A stretch of DNA of 64,000 bases from an uncultured Roseovarius sp. (GCA_951812895.1 OX638333.1:1292366-1356365); one strand, 5' to 3'. Positions 45,137-60,138 are shown, numbered from the stretch's first letter. The notes: a model not told the origin generated them from the letters alone. Numbers and translations are program-made.

Positions 45137-46860
45137 CACCGGACCCCTCCCTGTCCGACAGACTGCACAATCTGGGTGCGGTTCTTCACAACCTCGCGCA
45201 GCACCTTGTCCTTGGGCCCAAAGGCACGCACCGTGCCTTGTTCCAGCATCAACAGCATATCGCATTCCTGAATGGCAGACGGACGGTGCGCCATGATCAG
45301 GATCGACTTGCCAGCTTCCTTAAAGCCCCGGATGGCGGTGTTCACCGCTTCGCTGCCTTCATTGTCGAGATTGGAATTGGGTTCATCCAGCACCAGCAGC
45401 ACCGGATCGCCATACATTGCACGCGCCAGGCCAATCCGCTGCATCTGCCCTCCCGAGAGCCGCCCGCCATTGGCACTGACGGGCGTGTCATAGCCTTTGG
45501 GTAGGTTCAGGATCATCTCATGGGCATCGGCCTTCCTGGCTGCATCAACCACCATTGCGGCATCGGGGGACATAGAGAGCTTGGCAATGTTCTCTGCAAT
45601 GGTGCCATCAAAAAGCTGCACGCGCTGCGGCAGATAGCCGATGTGCTGACCTAAGACAGCGGGCGCAAACTGATCGAGCGTAGCACCGCCCAAACGAACT
45701 TGCCCGGCAGCGGGTCGCCAGACACCGGTGATAACGCGCGCCAATGTGGACTTGCCGGAACCGGAGGAGCCAATGACACCTACCGCCTGTCCCGGCTCGA
45801 CGATAAAACTGACAGATTTCAGCGCAGCTTGCTGTTCCCCGGGGGGTACAACGGTGATCTGCTGCAACGCGAGCTTCGCCTGTGGCTTCGGCAACTCCGT
45901 CCTTGGCGCTTCCGGCGGCACCTGTTCCAGCAGCTGTCCAAGATTGGACCAGCCCTTCATGGCGCGTTGAATGAGCGCCCATTGTCCAATCGTTTGCTCA
46001 ATCGGCGCCAGCGCCCGGCCCAGCAGGATTGAGCCAGCAATCATCGCACCGGGGGTAAGCTGGCCCTGCAGGACCAGATAGGCCCCAAGGCCCAGCATCG
46101 CCGATTGCAGAAAGAGCCGGAAGGTTTTGGTCGATGTGGTGAACGTCCCGCCCAGATCAGCCGAGCTGATCTGTTCTTGTAAGGCCCGCTCCCGCGCCAC
46201 CTGCCAGCGGTCAAAGGCGGCCTCGCGCATTCCAATGGCTTCGACCATCTCTGCCTCTGACCGGATCTGGCCCGCCATCGCATCGGCCTGCTGTGCGGCC
46301 CCTCCCGCTTTGGCCACGGGGCCTCGGGTGACCAACTGATTGATCAGTGTTACAAGGATGAGCAGACCGCCACCTGCCAGTGCCAGCATCCCCAGCCAGG
46401 GGTGGAAAATCCAGATGCCCGCCAGAAAGACCGGTGTCCACGGGATATCAAAGGCAGAGGTCAGCACTGGCGAGGTCATCAAACGCTGCACCGATTCCAG
46501 ATCACTGAGCCCGCTGGCTGACCGCGCATCCGGCGCCACAGCCGACTTCCGCACCACCGCCTCAAATACCCTTGCATCCAGCCGCGCCTGAAACCGCGCG
46601 CCCACCCGGCCCATCACCCGGCCTCGTGCGTAATCCAGCAGGCCCATCATCCCATAGAGAAACGCCACCAACCCACTGAGCGCCAACAACGTCTCCACCG
46701 ACCCGCTCCCCAACACACGGTCATACACCTGCAACATATAGAGCGGCCCCGTCAGCATCAGCAGGTTCACCAACACACTGAACAGCGCCACGAACCAGTA
46801 CAGCCGACGCGATTCTCGACGGGCCGCGCGGAGTTCGGGGAAGCCGGGGGATGAGGTCAT
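45136..46860 (-). CDS. Type I secretion ABC transporter (PrtD-like permease/ATPase)
   Basis: 574 aa: six-helix membrane domain (about 20-300) and an ATPase domain with Walker [10 protein letters not shown] (364-372), signature LSGGQ (468-472) and Walker B LLVLDEP (488-494). The family exports RTX proteins lacking an N-terminal signal in one step. The natural substrate is probably the RTX-like protein whose tail survives just upstream. No outer-membrane partner gene is present. Confidence 0.93.
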   Translation of the reverse strand: MTSSPGFPELRAARRESRRLYWFVALFSVLVNLLMLTGPLYMLQVYDRVLGSGSVETLLALSGLVAFLYGMMGLLDYARGRVMGRVGARFQARLDARVFEAVVRKSAVAPDARSASGLSDLESVQRLMTSPVLTSAFDIPWTPVFLAGIWIFHPWLGMLALAGGGLLILVTLINQLVTRGPVAKAGGAAQQADAMAGQIRSEAEMVEAIGMREAAFDRWQVARERALQEQISSADLGGTFTTSTKTFRLFLQSAMLGLGAYLVLQGQLTPGAMIAGSILLGRALAPIEQTIGQWALIQRAMKGWSNLGQLLEQVPPEAPRTELPKPQAKLALQQITVVPPGEQQAALKSVSFIVEPGQAVGVIGSSGSGKSTLARVITGVWRPAAGQVRLGGATLDQFAPAVLGQHIGYLPQRVQLFDGTIAENIAKLSMSPDAAMVVDAARKADAHEMILNLPKGYDTPVSANGGRLSGGQMQRIGLARAMYGDPVLLVLDEPNSNLDNEGSEAVNTAIRGFKEAGKSILIMAHRPSAIQECDMLLMLEQGTVRAFGPKDKVLREVVKNRTQIVQSVGQGGVR

Positions 46861-46949
46861 GACATGGTGCTCTCGCTGTAGTGCTAAAAAATACGCTCTG
46901 CCCGACGTTATAAGCGCCGGGCAGTAAAGAACGCTTTTATGCGTTGGAT

Positions 46950-47057
46950 TTATACGAACTCAAAGTCATCCTGTGTGAGCGCAGCACTGGAGATATTCGC
47001 TACACGAATGAGGTCGCAATCGGAATAGGCCACCAACACATCTGCTCCATCTTGAGT
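46950..47057 (-). pseudogene. C-terminal remnant of an RTX-like secreted protein
   Basis: A frame of about 35 codons reads DGADVLVAYSDCDLIRVANI and then SSAALTQDDFEFV before TAA at 46950-46952. The DLIRVANISSAALTQDDFEFV pattern is like the C-terminal export end of RTX/type I substrates (acidic, ending in hydrophobic DFxFV). Its 5' part is lost at the IS boundary at 47057/47058, and no more of it occurs before rpoC. It sits about 90 nt upstream of the exporter gene and on the same strand. Confidence 0.6.
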
Positions 47058-47375
47058 TGTCTAGCCCCAGTTTCAGTACCAGTGATTTGAGGGTTCTCTG
47101 ATAAGGTTTCAGGCACTGGTGGACGCATGTTTAAAAGCATGATGAGGCCTGACCTGGTTATATTTTCTAAGCTAAACATTGATCGCGACCTGCGCCTGCC
47201 TAGTACTGTGGAACCACTCGGCATTCAGGACTTCTCGTCTCAGCGTTCCGTTGGATCTTTCGTTGTATCCGTTCTGCCAAGGGCTCCCGGGGCAGATTTG
47301 CATCGGCTGGACCCAGCATTTTCAGTCAATCCTGGAGATGAACAGCAATAAACTCTGGATCGTAACACCTTTGGA
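47058..47375 (-). pseudogene. IS3-family transposase OrfB, 3' remnant
   Basis: Translated pieces DPEFIAVHLQD, PGSPWQNGYNERSNGTLRRE, VLNAEWFHSTRQAQVAIN, LRKYNQVRPHHA and LNMRPPVPETL are the C-terminal integrase-core end of IS3-type OrfB. There are at least two frameshifts (near 47320 and 47135) and a TAG replacing the Trp codon before LRKYN. Non-functional. Confidence 0.8.
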
Positions 47376-47499
47376 ATGACGTTGAATGAGAGGCTATGTT
47401 TGCCTGCGCAGCCGCCAAATAGCGCAGCAGGTGATTATAGCCGGGTCTCAGGTCCCTACAGTGGTTATGCAACAAACCACACCGCAAGGGAGACCGACT

Positions 47500-47668
47500 A
47501 TGACCGACACCAATATGGCACAGGCTGAGCCTGTTTTGGTTGCGATTCCGGGTTAGAAAGTGTCGTCGCCGTCTAACTGTTCTGAACCAACTCGACGATT
47601 TCAATCGATTGATAGCAACGCTCTCGGATTATGGCCGCCCCGTACGCGAGGCCTTTGAAGCCACCGGT
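47500..47668 (+). pseudogene. IS110-family transposase, 5' remnant
   Basis: MTDTNMAQAEPVLVAI is followed by a deletion and stop, then in another frame RRRLTVLNQLDDFNRLIATL and SDYGRPVREAFEATG, the N-terminal DEDD-transposase region of IS110-type elements. It faces opposite to the IS3 pieces and is broken at about 47668, where orfA sequence begins. Confidence 0.7.
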
Positions 47669-47793
47669 ATAGATCTTGTCCGAAATCCCCCCTTCCGGTA
47701 CGCACTCACGACATCAAGCCCATCATGCAGATGCACGTCTATCTCGCGCAACAATCTCAGCGCGTCCTCATCCGATTGCCGCTTTCGAGCCAT
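47660..47793 (-). pseudogene. IS3-family transposase OrfA, 5' remnant
   Basis: From ATG at 47793: MARKRQSDEDA, then after a shift LRLLREIDVHLHDGLDVVSA and a disturbed RKGG-IS-DK segment, the helix-turn-helix of IS3-type OrfA. Truncated at about 47665. Confidence 0.65.
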
Positions 47794-47892
47794 CCCTCAT
47801 TTTTCCAACGCCAGACAATTAGTGGCACAGTTTTACGGGACTACGACACAGCATCCTTCAGTTTGGGCCTAAAGCTGCCAATCACTCAAAAA

Positions 47893-47920
47893 CAAAAAAA
47901 GCCCCGCTAATTGCGGAGCT
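47893..47920 (-). terminator. Intrinsic terminator of rpoC
   Basis: On the minus strand AGCTCCGC (47920-47913) pairs with GCGGGGCT (47907-47900), one G-U pair, 5-nt loop, followed by seven T. It lies 26 nt after the rpoC stop. Confidence 0.9.
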
Positions 47921-47945
47921 TTTTCTGTCATTTTCCGGCGAAGGA

Positions 47946-50900
47946 TCAATCCTCGCGGCTGTCATCCGTGCTGTCGACGAAGGTGTCGAACACATCCCCG
48001 CCCACGACATCATCCGCTTCCGGAGCAGCAAGGGCTGCGGCGGCTTCGGCCTCTTCGCGGCGCGCTTCGATCACCACGTTGTCACGTGACTGGGCAATCT
48101 GGCGCATTTGCAGAGTGGCCCCGCCTGTGCCCGCCGGGATCAGGCGGCCAACGATTACGTTCTCTTTGAGACCAACCAGTTTATCGCGTTTGCCCTGAAC
48201 CGAGGCTTCGGTCAGAACGCGGGTTGTTTCCTGGAACGACGCCGCAGAGATGAACGACCGGGTTTGCAGCGAAGCCTTGGTGATCCCCAAAAGGATCGGT
48301 TCACCCTGTGCCGGGCGGCCGCCTTTGGAGATCGACTTTTCATTGGCTGCGTCGAACTCTGCCTTGTCGACATGTTCACCCTTGAGCAGCGTGGTATCGC
48401 CACTGTCGAGGATTTCCCATTTCTGCAGCATCTGGCGCACGATCACTTCGATATGCTTGTCGTTGATCTTCACGCCCTGCAGACGGTACACATCCTGCAC
48501 CTCGTCGATCATGTAGTTGGCCAGCGCCTCGACACCCATGATGGACAGGATGTCATGTGGTGCCGGGTTGCCGTCCATGATGTAGTCACCCTTTTGGACG
48601 AAATCGCCTTCCTGAACAGGAATGTGTTTGCCCTTGGGGACCATGTATTCGACGGGATCCATCGACTCGTCCGCTGGTTCGATCGAGATACGGCGCTTGT
48701 TTTTGTAGTCGCGACCGTAGCGAACGTAACCGTCGATTTCTGCGATGATGGCGTTGTCTTTGGGGCGACGTGCCTCAAAGAGTTCGGCCACACGTGGCAG
48801 ACCACCGGTGATGTCCTTGGTTTTGGCGCCTTCACGCGGGATACGCGCAACAACGTCACCAGCGTGAACGTCCGAGCCTTCTTCGATCGAGAGGATCGCG
48901 TCCACCGACATCGGATAGGTCACCGGGTTGCCCGCATCGTTGCGGACCGGCTCGCCATCTTTGCCGATGATCAGGATTTCCGGCTTCAGTTCGTTGCCCT
49001 TGGGTGCTGCGCGCCAGTCGGTCACGATCTTCTGGGACATGCCTGTGGCATCGTCGGTCACATCGCGGACAGAGACGCCCACGGTGAGATCAACGAATTT
49101 CGCAGCACCGCTTTTTTCTGCCAGGATGGGCAGAGTGTAAGGATCCCACTCGAACAACTTGTCGCCACGGCCAACCTTGCCGCCATCTTTGACGAACAGT
49201 TTGGAACCATAGCCAACCTTGTGGCTGGCCAGTTCCGCGTCGTTTTCACCCATGATCAAAAGCTTCATGTTACGGCCCATGACAAGCGTGTCACCCGCCG
49301 CATTTTCAAGCGTCTGCGCATTTTCGAAAACGACTTTGCCTTCCTGGCTGGCCTCGAGGAACGACTGCTGACCACCTTGTGCAACGCCGCCGATGTGGAA
49401 GGTCCGCATCGTCAGCTGTGTGCCAGGCTCACCAATCGACTGGGCCGCGATAATGCCCACGGCTTCGCCGGTGTTCACCATTGTACCGCGCGCCAGGTCA
49501 CGACCGTAGCACATGGCGCAGACGCCATCATCTGCCTCACATGTCAGCGGAGAGCGGATGCGCGCGGTTTGAACTGCGCCTTTGTCCATGGCATCGGCCA
49601 GATGCTCGTCAATCAGGGTTCCGTTGGCGACGATCACCTCTCCGGTGGCCGGATCAATGATATCCTCGGCCGCGACACGACCCAGGGCACGCTCTGCCAG
49701 AGAGGCGACAACCTCACCGTCATTGACCGCAGCCTCGACCGTGATTGCACGGTCTGTGCCACAATCAAAGTCGCGAACGATGCAGTCCTGAGCAACATCT
49801 ACCAGACGGCGGGTCAGATAACCGGAGTTCGCTGTTTTAAGCGCAGTATCAGACAGACCCTTACGGGCGCCGTGGGTCGAGTTGAAGTATTCAAGAACGG
49901 TCAGACCTTCCTTGAAGTTCGAGATGATCGGCGTCTCAATGATGTCGCCGTTTGGCTTGGCCATCAGGCCGCGCATGCCACCCAGCTGTTTCATCTGAGT
50001 AACCGAGCCACGCGCACCGGAGTGAGCCATCATGTAAACGCTGTTGGGTTCCTGAACCGCGCCGGCCTCGTCTGTGACATCGGCCGAAATAGTGCCCATC
50101 ATCGCATCGGTGACCTGATCGTTACACTTGGACCAGGCATCAACAACTTTGTTATATTTCTCGCCTTGAGTGATCAGGCCGTCCATATATTGCTGTTCAA
50201 AGCCTTTGACCTGTGTGCGGGTCTCATCAACGATCGACCATTTGCTGTCAGGGATAACCATGTCATCCTTGCCAAAGCTGATCCCGGCGCGGAATGCCTC
50301 TTTGAAGCCCATACCCATGATCTGATCACAGAAGATAACGCTCTCCTTCTGACCGCAGTAACGGTAGACGGTGTCGATGACCTGTTGCACTTCTTTCTTG
50401 CGCAGCAGTTTGTTCACAAGGGCGAATGGCGCCTTGTTGTTCATCGGCAAAAGCGCCCCGATCCGAATGCGGCCCGGGGTGGTTTCAAAGCGCTGAAGCT
50501 CTTCATTACCTTCGGCGTCAACCTGCATCAGGCGCGCGGTGATTTTGGCGTGCAGATGCACTTCGCCTGCGTCAAGCGCGTGCTGAACTTCTTCAACGGA
50601 AGAGAAGATCATGCCTTCGCCCTTCATACCTTCACGCATGATCGAGGTGTAGTAGAGACCCAGAACCATGTCCTGCGAAGGAACAATGATCGGCGCGCCG
50701 TTGGCGGGTGACAGAACGTTGTTTGTCGACATCATCAGCACCCGCGCCTCAAGCTGGGCTTCCAGCGACAGAGGAACGTGAACCGCCATCTGGTCACCGT
50801 CAAAGTCAGCGTTGAAGGCCGAGCAGACCAGCGGGTGAAGCTGGATTGCTTTACCTTCGATCAGCACGGGTTCAAACGCCTGAATGCCCAGACGGTGCAG

Positions 50901-52193
50901 TGTAGGCGCGCGGTTGAGCATGACAGGGTGTTCCCGGATGACTTCATCCAGAATGTCCCAAACCTCGGGGCGTTCTTTTTCCACCAGTTTCTTGGCTTGC
51001 TTCACGGTGGAAGACATGCCTTTGGCTTCGAGACGAGAATAGATGAACGGCTTGAACAGTTCGAGCGCCATCTTTTTCGGCAGACCACATTGGTGCAGCT
51101 TTAGCTCCGGGCCGGTCACGATGACCGAACGGCCGGAGAAGTCGACGCGTTTCCCCAGAAGGTTCTGACGGAAGCGACCCTGCTTACCTTTCAGCATATC
51201 CGAAAGCGATTTCAGCGGGCGTTTGTTGGCACCGGTAATAACACGGCCACGACGACCGTTGTCGAAAAGCGCATCAACAGATTCCTGCAACATCCGCTTT
51301 TCGTTGCGGACGATGATGTCAGGTGCGCGCAGTTCGATCAGACGCTTCAGACGGTTGTTCCGGTAGATCACACGACGGTAAAGGTCGTTAAGATCCGACG
51401 TCGCGAAACGACCACCATCCAGAGGCACCAGCGGGCGCAGTTCTGGCGGGATCACAGGGATCACGGTCAGAACCATCCATTCCGGGCGGTTGCCGGATTC
51501 GATGAAGCTTTCCACGACTTTCAGACGTTTGATGATCTTCTTAGGTTTCAGCTCACCTGTTGCTTCGGCCAGATCGGCGCGCAGCTGCTCGGCCTCGGAT
51601 TCGAGGTCGATATTCTGCAGCATCTCACGGATGGCTTCGGCACCGATATTGGCAGTAAAGGCGTCCATGCCATAAGCATCCTGGGCGTCCATAAACTCTT
51701 CTTCGCTGAGCATCTGGCCATAGGTCAGGTCAGTGAGACCGGGTTCGATCACCACATAGTTTTCGAAATACAGCACACGCTCAAGATCACGCAGAGTCAT
51801 GTCCAGCATCAAGCCGATGCGCGACGGCAGCGACTTTAGAAACCAGATATGGGCGCAGGGTGCAGCCAGTTCGATATGGCCCATACGCTCACGGCGAACC
51901 TTTTGCAGGGTGACTTCCACACCACATTTTTCGCAGACAACGCCGCGATATTTCATGCGCTTATATTTACCGCACAGGCATTCGTAATCTTTGATCGGGC
52001 CAAAAATACGGGCGCAGAACAGACCGTCACGCTCGGGTTTGAACGTCCGGTAGTTGATGGTTTCCGGTTTTTTGATTTCCCCGTAGGACCACGAAAGAAT
52101 ACGCTCGGGCGAGGCCAGAGAGACCTTGATCTCGTCAAAAACCTTGGCGGGGGCGTTCGGGTTGAACGGGTTGTTTGTCAGTTCCTGGTTCAT
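47946..52193 (-). CDS. rpoC: DNA-directed RNA polymerase beta' subunit
   Basis: 1415 aa, full length for alphaproteobacteria. The N-terminal zinc site is Cys72, Cys74, Cys87 and Cys90; the catalytic [12 protein letters not shown] motif and the [11 protein letters not shown]/RTFHIGG regions are present. 80 nt separate it from rpoB. Its downstream neighbour is IS debris, not the usual rpsL-rpsG-fusA genes. Confidence 0.98.
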   Translation of the reverse strand: MNQELTNNPFNPNAPAKVFDEIKVSLASPERILSWSYGEIKKPETINYRTFKPERDGLFCARIFGPIKDYECLCGKYKRMKYRGVVCEKCGVEVTLQKVRRERMGHIELAAPCAHIWFLKSLPSRIGLMLDMTLRDLERVLYFENYVVIEPGLTDLTYGQMLSEEEFMDAQDAYGMDAFTANIGAEAIREMLQNIDLESEAEQLRADLAEATGELKPKKIIKRLKVVESFIESGNRPEWMVLTVIPVIPPELRPLVPLDGGRFATSDLNDLYRRVIYRNNRLKRLIELRAPDIIVRNEKRMLQESVDALFDNGRRGRVITGANKRPLKSLSDMLKGKQGRFRQNLLGKRVDFSGRSVIVTGPELKLHQCGLPKKMALELFKPFIYSRLEAKGMSSTVKQAKKLVEKERPEVWDILDEVIREHPVMLNRAPTLHRLGIQAFEPVLIEGKAIQLHPLVCSAFNADFDGDQMAVHVPLSLEAQLEARVLMMSTNNVLSPANGAPIIVPSQDMVLGLYYTSIMREGMKGEGMIFSSVEEVQHALDAGEVHLHAKITARLMQVDAEGNEELQRFETTPGRIRIGALLPMNNKAPFALVNKLLRKKEVQQVIDTVYRYCGQKESVIFCDQIMGMGFKEAFRAGISFGKDDMVIPDSKWSIVDETRTQVKGFEQQYMDGLITQGEKYNKVVDAWSKCNDQVTDAMMGTISADVTDEAGAVQEPNSVYMMAHSGARGSVTQMKQLGGMRGLMAKPNGDIIETPIISNFKEGLTVLEYFNSTHGARKGLSDTALKTANSGYLTRRLVDVAQDCIVRDFDCGTDRAITVEAAVNDGEVVASLAERALGRVAAEDIIDPATGEVIVANGTLIDEHLADAMDKGAVQTARIRSPLTCEADDGVCAMCYGRDLARGTMVNTGEAVGIIAAQSIGEPGTQLTMRTFHIGGVAQGGQQSFLEASQEGKVVFENAQTLENAAGDTLVMGRNMKLLIMGENDAELASHKVGYGSKLFVKDGGKVGRGDKLFEWDPYTLPILAEKSGAAKFVDLTVGVSVRDVTDDATGMSQKIVTDWRAAPKGNELKPEILIIGKDGEPVRNDAGNPVTYPMSVDAILSIEEGSDVHAGDVVARIPREGAKTKDITGGLPRVAELFEARRPKDNAIIAEIDGYVRYGRDYKNKRRISIEPADESMDPVEYMVPKGKHIPVQEGDFVQKGDYIMDGNPAPHDILSIMGVEALANYMIDEVQDVYRLQGVKINDKHIEVIVRQMLQKWEILDSGDTTLLKGEHVDKAEFDAANEKSISKGGRPAQGEPILLGITKASLQTRSFISAASFQETTRVLTEASVQGKRDKLVGLKENVIVGRLIPAGTGGATLQMRQIAQSRDNVVIEARREEAEAAAALAAPEADDVVGGDVFDTFVDSTDDSRED

Positions 52194-52273
52194 TTTCAGT
52201 TCCTTAAAACAGAGGTGTTAGAGGGGCCGGGGTGAAACCCGGCCTACGGGGGTGTGAGGCGGGAGCTAACCCG

Positions 52274-56413
<4,140 letters not shown>

Positions 56414-56550
56414 GTGTCTGGTCACCTTTCATTTCTCACTGGCTGCGCCTGCCGTCGGGCCCGGCAACGCATCCATCCGAGATGGCGGATTCTATCGATC
56501 AATTCCCGGTCTCTGTCCCACCAGAGACCTCCCGATCGTATGAACCACAC

Positions 56551-56632
56551 CTTAGAAAGGGCTTTTACAGCGTCGGGCAAAAGCCCTTTCTAAGACAGGT
56601 TCGGCTGGACCCGGGAAAACCCGGATCCAGCC
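56551..56632 (-). promoter_or_regulatory. Two strong hairpins between rplL and rpoB
   Basis: A 16-bp perfect stem CTTAGAAAGGGCTTTT (56551-56566) with its complement (56579-56594), 12-nt loop. A 13-bp stem with one mismatch joins GGCTGGACCCGGG (56603-56615) to CCCGGATCCAGCC (56620-56632). Neither is followed by a T run on the coding strand, so an RNA-processing or partial-attenuation site is more likely than a full terminator, as known between rplL and rpoB in other bacteria. Confidence 0.65.
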
Positions 56633-56663
56633 TTGAAAATCACCCGGGTTGCCCCGGACGTGA

Positions 56664-57044
56664 TTACTTGAGTTCGACCTCTGCGCCAGCTGCTTCCAGC
56701 TTGCCTTTGATCTCTTCGGCTTCGTCTTTAGAAACCTGCTCTTTAACAGCTTTGTCGCCTGCTTCGACCAGGTCTTTGGCTTCTTTCAGGCCAAGACCGG
56801 TGATTGCGCGAACCTCTTTGATGACGTTGATCTTGGAGGCGCCAGGCGACTTCAGGATTACGTCGAATTCGGTTTGCTCTTCAGCTGCGTCGCCACCGGC
56901 ATCGCCAGCAGGACCGGCCATCATTACAGCGCCACCAGCGGCGGGCTCGATGCCGTACTCGTCTTTCAGAATAGTTTTCAGTTCTTGTGCTTCGAGAAGC
57001 GTCAGACCAACGATCTCTTCTGCCAGTTTTTTCAGATCAGCCAT
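56664..57044 (-). CDS. rplL: 50S ribosomal protein L7/L12
   Basis: 126 aa: N-terminal dimerisation helices ([23 protein letters not shown]), Ala/Gly hinge (about 36-53) and the C-terminal factor-binding domain ([15 protein letters not shown]). The start at 57044 discards an upstream extension. Confidence 0.98.
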   Translation of the reverse strand: MADLKKLAEEIVGLTLLEAQELKTILKDEYGIEPAAGGAVMMAGPAGDAGGDAAEEQTEFDVILKSPGASKINVIKEVRAITGLGLKEAKDLVEAGDKAVKEQVSKDEAEEIKGKLEAAGAEVELK

Positions 57045-57121
57045 TTTATCAGCTCTTTCCGTTTCAAGTTTGTGTTCCAACGTCGGGTCGCAACCCACAC
57101 GCGGTTCTGTCAGTTGCCCGC

Positions 57122-57640
57122 TTACGCGGCTTCCGCCTTCTCTTCGATGGTCGAAAGGATGCTCGCGATGTTAGAAGCAGGTGCGCCAATGGCTCCGGCG
57201 ATGTTCGAGGCAGGTGCGCCGATACAGCCGACGATGGAGGCAATAAGCTCATCGCGCGACGGCATTTTCGACACGGCTTCGACACCGGACCGGTCCAGAG
57301 CGTTCTCACCCATAGCACCGCCGAGGATTTCAAATTTCTTGTTATCCTTGGCGAAACCCTCAGCGACCTTGGCAGCAGCCACAGGATCTTCTGAGAAAGT
57401 GAGTACGGTCATACCCGAGAGGTAGTCGGCAATGCTTGCGCATGGCTTACCCTCAAGGGCGATCTTGGCGAGCCTGTTCTTGGCGACGCGAACGGATGCT
57501 TCGGCTTCGCGTGCACGCGAACGAAGATCCTGCATCTCGGCAACTGTAAGACCCGCGTAGTGTGCTACCACTACGACGCCAGAGCTTTCGAAGATCTGGC
57601 CGAGTTCGTCGACCACTTTCTCTTTCTGGGCTCTATCCAC
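57122..57640 (-). CDS. rplJ: 50S ribosomal protein L10
   Basis: 172 aa, starting [17 protein letters not shown], with the C-terminal L12-binding helix region. Two near-identical [11 protein letters not shown] repeats stand before the C-terminus. Forms the stalk with L12; precedes rplL by 77 nt. Confidence 0.97.
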   Translation of the reverse strand: MDRAQKEKVVDELGQIFESSGVVVVAHYAGLTVAEMQDLRSRAREAEASVRVAKNRLAKIALEGKPCASIADYLSGMTVLTFSEDPVAAAKVAEGFAKDNKKFEILGGAMGENALDRSGVEAVSKMPSRDELIASIVGCIGAPASNIAGAIGAPASNIASILSTIEEKAEAA

Positions 57641-57890
57641 AGTTTCACTCCAATTGTGGGGGTTTCCCCCCGGCTCAAGTTTGGCGGGTTACCCCGCCGT
57701 TCGGGTCCAATTTCAGGATCCCGAGGCCAAAACCACTCGAAGGAAAACCTTCGTGAAATTCTCTTCTCGTTCACCATCTCAGGAAGGAATTATTCTAGGG
57801 GAAATCCCCGCGAACCCTCCATCTCGGACAGGACTGGGCCAATTAAGGCCCCGCCATTCGCCCCGACCCCGAAGGACCGGAGGCAAATTC
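57641..57890 (-). promoter_or_regulatory. rplJ leader, probable L10-stalk autoregulatory region
   Basis: 250 nt without a gene between rplA and rplJ. It can fold several hairpins: GGGGG/CCCCC with a TTT loop (57658-57670), GGCGGG/CCCGCC (57683-57698) and CGAAGG/CCTTCG. In many bacteria this leader binds the L10-L12 complex. The specific kink-turn was not verified here. Confidence 0.45.
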
Positions 57891-58589
57891 TTATTCAGAC
57901 GCGGCTTTTTCCACGTCGATGCTGACGCCCGGACCCATGGTCGAGCTCAGCGATACCTTTTTCATGTATGTGCCTTTGGCACCGGCCGGTTTGGCACGGG
58001 CAACGGCAGATACAAAGGCACGGACGTTTTCGACCAGCTTGCCTTCGTCAAATGAGGCTTTGCCTACACCGGCATGCACAACACCCGCTTTTTCAGCCTT
58101 GAACTGTACTTCGCCGCCTTTGGCGTTTTTGACAGCTTCGGCCACATCCATGGTCACTGTACCAACCTTGGGGTTCGGCATCAGGTTACGTGGGCCAAGA
58201 ACCTTACCCAGACGACCAACAACAGGCATCATGTCCGGCGTTGCAATGCAGCGATCGAATTCGATCTTACCGCCCTGCACGATTTCCATCAGATCCTCTG
58301 CGCCAACGATATCGGCGCCGGCCTCTTTGGCTTCATCCGCCTTGGGACCACGTGCAAACACAGCGACGCGGACGTCTTTACCGGTGCCGTTAGGCAGGCC
58401 AACAACGCCGCGAACCATCTGGTCCGCATGACGAGGGTCAACGCCAAGGTTCAGCGAAATCTCAACAGTTTCGTCAAATTTTGCAGTTGCGTGGCTTTTG
58501 ACCAGTGCAACGGCGTCCTCAACAGAAAGGTTTTCTTTGCCAGCAAACGCTTCGCGAGAAGCGCGGGTACGTTTTCCAAGTTTTGCCAT
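57891..58589 (-). CDS. rplA: 50S ribosomal protein L1
   Basis: 232 aa with [24 protein letters not shown] and [14 protein letters not shown] motifs. Starts 1 nt after the rplK stop, so they are coupled. In other bacteria L1 represses its own operon through the rplK leader. Confidence 0.98.
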   Translation of the reverse strand: MAKLGKRTRASREAFAGKENLSVEDAVALVKSHATAKFDETVEISLNLGVDPRHADQMVRGVVGLPNGTGKDVRVAVFARGPKADEAKEAGADIVGAEDLMEIVQGGKIEFDRCIATPDMMPVVGRLGKVLGPRNLMPNPKVGTVTMDVAEAVKNAKGGEVQFKAEKAGVVHAGVGKASFDEGKLVENVRAFVSAVARAKPAGAKGTYMKKVSLSSTMGPGVSIDVEKAASE

Positions 58590-58590
58590 C

Positions 58591-59016
58591 TTACTTTACC
58601 TCGATGCCCATGGAGCGTGCGCTGCCCTGAATAATTTTCATTGCGGCTTCTACGTCGTTTGCGTTCAGGTCTTTCCATTTAGCTTCGGCGATTTCGCGAA
58701 GTTGCTTGGGGCTGACCGAGGCGATGGTTTCGCGACCCGGGGTTTTTGAGCCGGATTTCAGCTTGGCCGCTTTTCTCAGGTAATAAGACGCAGGCGGCGT
58801 CTTGATGTCCATTTCAAAGGACTTGTCCTGATAATAAGTGATCACGGTCGGGCACGGTGCGCCGGGCTCCATATCCTGAGTCTTGGCGTTGAACGCCTTG
58901 CAGAATTCCATGATGTTGATTCCACGCTGACCAAGCGCCGGACCCACCGGTGGGGACGGGTTCGCCTGACCTGCAGGGACCTGCAGTTTCATCTTACCTG
59001 CGAGTTTCTTGGCCAT
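58591..59016 (-). CDS. rplK: 50S ribosomal protein L11
   Basis: 141 aa with [34 protein letters not shown], the conserved N-terminal domain, and a [26 protein letters not shown] tail. GGAGAGG precedes the ATG at 59016. Confidence 0.98.
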   Translation of the reverse strand: MAKKLAGKMKLQVPAGQANPSPPVGPALGQRGINIMEFCKAFNAKTQDMEPGAPCPTVITYYQDKSFEMDIKTPPASYYLRKAAKLKSGSKTPGRETIASVSPKQLREIAEAKWKDLNANDVEAAMKIIQGSARSMGIEVK

Positions 59017-59125
59017 GAGGCCTCTCCTTCTTTCCAACACCGTCGGGGCGCGCCCCTTGGGTTCTTAGTTGCTGTGGTCCGGTTTGGGTGCCGCGGCCCC
59101 TCGCCTCCCACATGAGACACTCAGA
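59017..59125 (-). promoter_or_regulatory. rplK leader
   Basis: 109 nt between nusG and rplK, with a GGGAGGCGAGGGGCCGCGGC and ACCGGACCACAGCAACTAAG segment on the minus strand. By position it is the probable L1-binding autoregulatory leader of rplKA; I could not confirm the binding-site fold. Confidence 0.4.
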
Positions 59126-59659
59126 TCAGATCTGTTTAGTGACCTGCGTGTATTCCAGTTCGACCGGGGTTTCCCGGCCAAAGATTGACACCGTCACCTT
59201 GAGGCGCTGGTTGTCATCATCTACTTCCTCGACCATGCCGTCGAAATCTTCGAACGGGCCGTCATTGACTTTGACCTTCTCACCCACTTCAAAGTGGATC
59301 AGTGTGCGCGGCGCTTCTTCGCCTTCCTGCACACGGTTCAGAATTACATTCACCTCGGCATCGCGCATCGGCATCGGGCGGCCCTGTGGGCCCAGAAATC
59401 CGGTGACGCGGTTAATCGAGTTGATCAGGTGATACCCCTGATCGGACATTTCCATATGCACCAGGACATAGCCGGGCATGAAACGGCGCTCTGCGGTTAC
59501 TTTCTTGCCGCGGCGGATCTCGATCACCTCTTCGGTGGGCACCAGAACTTCGTCAATCTCTTCTTCAAGAGCTTGTTCAGCAACGGACTGTCTGATCTGC
59601 TCGGCAATCTTCTTCTCGAAATTCGAGAGAACGCTCACCGAGTACCACCGTTTTGCCAT
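59126..59659 (-). CDS. nusG: Transcription termination/antitermination protein NusG
   Basis: 177 aa with the NGN domain (WYSVSVLSNFEKKIAEQI, FMPGYVLVHM, FLGPQGRPMPM) and a C-terminal KOW domain (VGEKVKVNDGPFEDFDGMVEEVDD). Couples RNA polymerase to Rho and ribosomes. Separated from secE by an attenuator-like hairpin. Confidence 0.97.
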   Translation of the reverse strand: MAKRWYSVSVLSNFEKKIAEQIRQSVAEQALEEEIDEVLVPTEEVIEIRRGKKVTAERRFMPGYVLVHMEMSDQGYHLINSINRVTGFLGPQGRPMPMRDAEVNVILNRVQEGEEAPRTLIHFEVGEKVKVNDGPFEDFDGMVEEVDDDNQRLKVTVSIFGRETPVELEYTQVTKQI

Positions 59660-59737
59660 GTTGATCCAAATCCTGTCACGCCGACGAAACTGTCGGAATT
59701 CGTTTTAGTTTCAGGCGTTTAGCCCGGTGTCTCCGAA

Positions 59738-59773
59738 ACAAAAATCGGCGCGCAACCCGAATCGCCGCGCGCC
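59738..59773 (-). terminator. Terminator/attenuator between secE and nusG
   Basis: On the minus strand GGCGCGC (59773-59767) pairs with GCGCGCC (59753-59747), 13-nt loop, followed by GATTTTTGTTT. Probably a partial terminator, separating secE from the nusG-ribosomal protein unit. Confidence 0.7.
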
Positions 59774-59846
59774 ATGTTCTGAAGTGAGCTGTCACCTACC
59801 CCTGTTTGCCTTTAAATTCAAGGGTCAGACGGCGTTTTTTTGAGGC

Positions 59847-60044
59847 TCAGCCGAAGAGGCCAAGAACGCCCTGAAGGCCACTACGGATCAAAAGATCGAC
59901 CAGCGCAAAAAAGATCGCGGTCAACGTCGCCATGATAAAGACCATCACTGTGGTCAAAAGCACCTCGCGCCGGGTAGGCCAGACAACTTTGCTGACTTCT
60001 GAGCGGACCTGCTGAATAAACTGAAGCGGATTGGTGCGTACCAT
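59847..60044 (-). CDS. secE: Preprotein translocase subunit SecE
   Basis: 65 aa: amphipathic helix FIQQVRSEVSKVVWPTRREV followed by one membrane helix (about 29-55). This short single-helix form is the usual one outside enterobacteria. The start MVRTNPLQF discards a 21-residue extension. Confidence 0.93.
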   Translation of the reverse strand: MVRTNPLQFIQQVRSEVSKVVWPTRREVLLTTVMVFIMATLTAIFFALVDLLIRSGLQGVLGLFG

Positions 60045-60107
60045 TGGCGCTGATTTCTCCGTGAACCTTAACGGAGGCGACATACGCGGGACCGGATGTA
60101 AATTCAA

Positions 60108-60138
60108 GGGCCGAAGCAGTCTTGCGACGCTTCGGCCC
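60108..60138 (-). terminator. Perfect 10-bp inverted repeat upstream of secE
   Basis: GGGCCGAAGC (60108-60117) pairs with GCTTCGGCCC (60129-60138), 11-nt loop, between the 140-aa gene and secE. On the minus strand TTGAATTT follows, so it may end transcription from the upstream gene. Confidence 0.6.

Larger units (their letters stand above)
47058..47848. mobile_element. Decayed IS3-family element carrying an IS110 fragment
   Basis: A mosaic of broken transposase pieces bounded by imperfect inverted ends: TGTCTAGCCCCAGTTTCAGT at 47058 and, on the other strand from 47848, TGTCGTAGTCCCGTAAAACT. Inside, in minus-strand order, are an orfA start, an opposite-facing IS110 piece, and the orfB end. 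About 790 bp remain of an element that is normally over 1.2 kb, so much is deleted. Confidence 0.65.

Noticed and set aside
48108-50711. Very long plus-strand frame opposite rpoC
   Set aside because: An artefact of codon bias on the opposite strand of a highly conserved gene.
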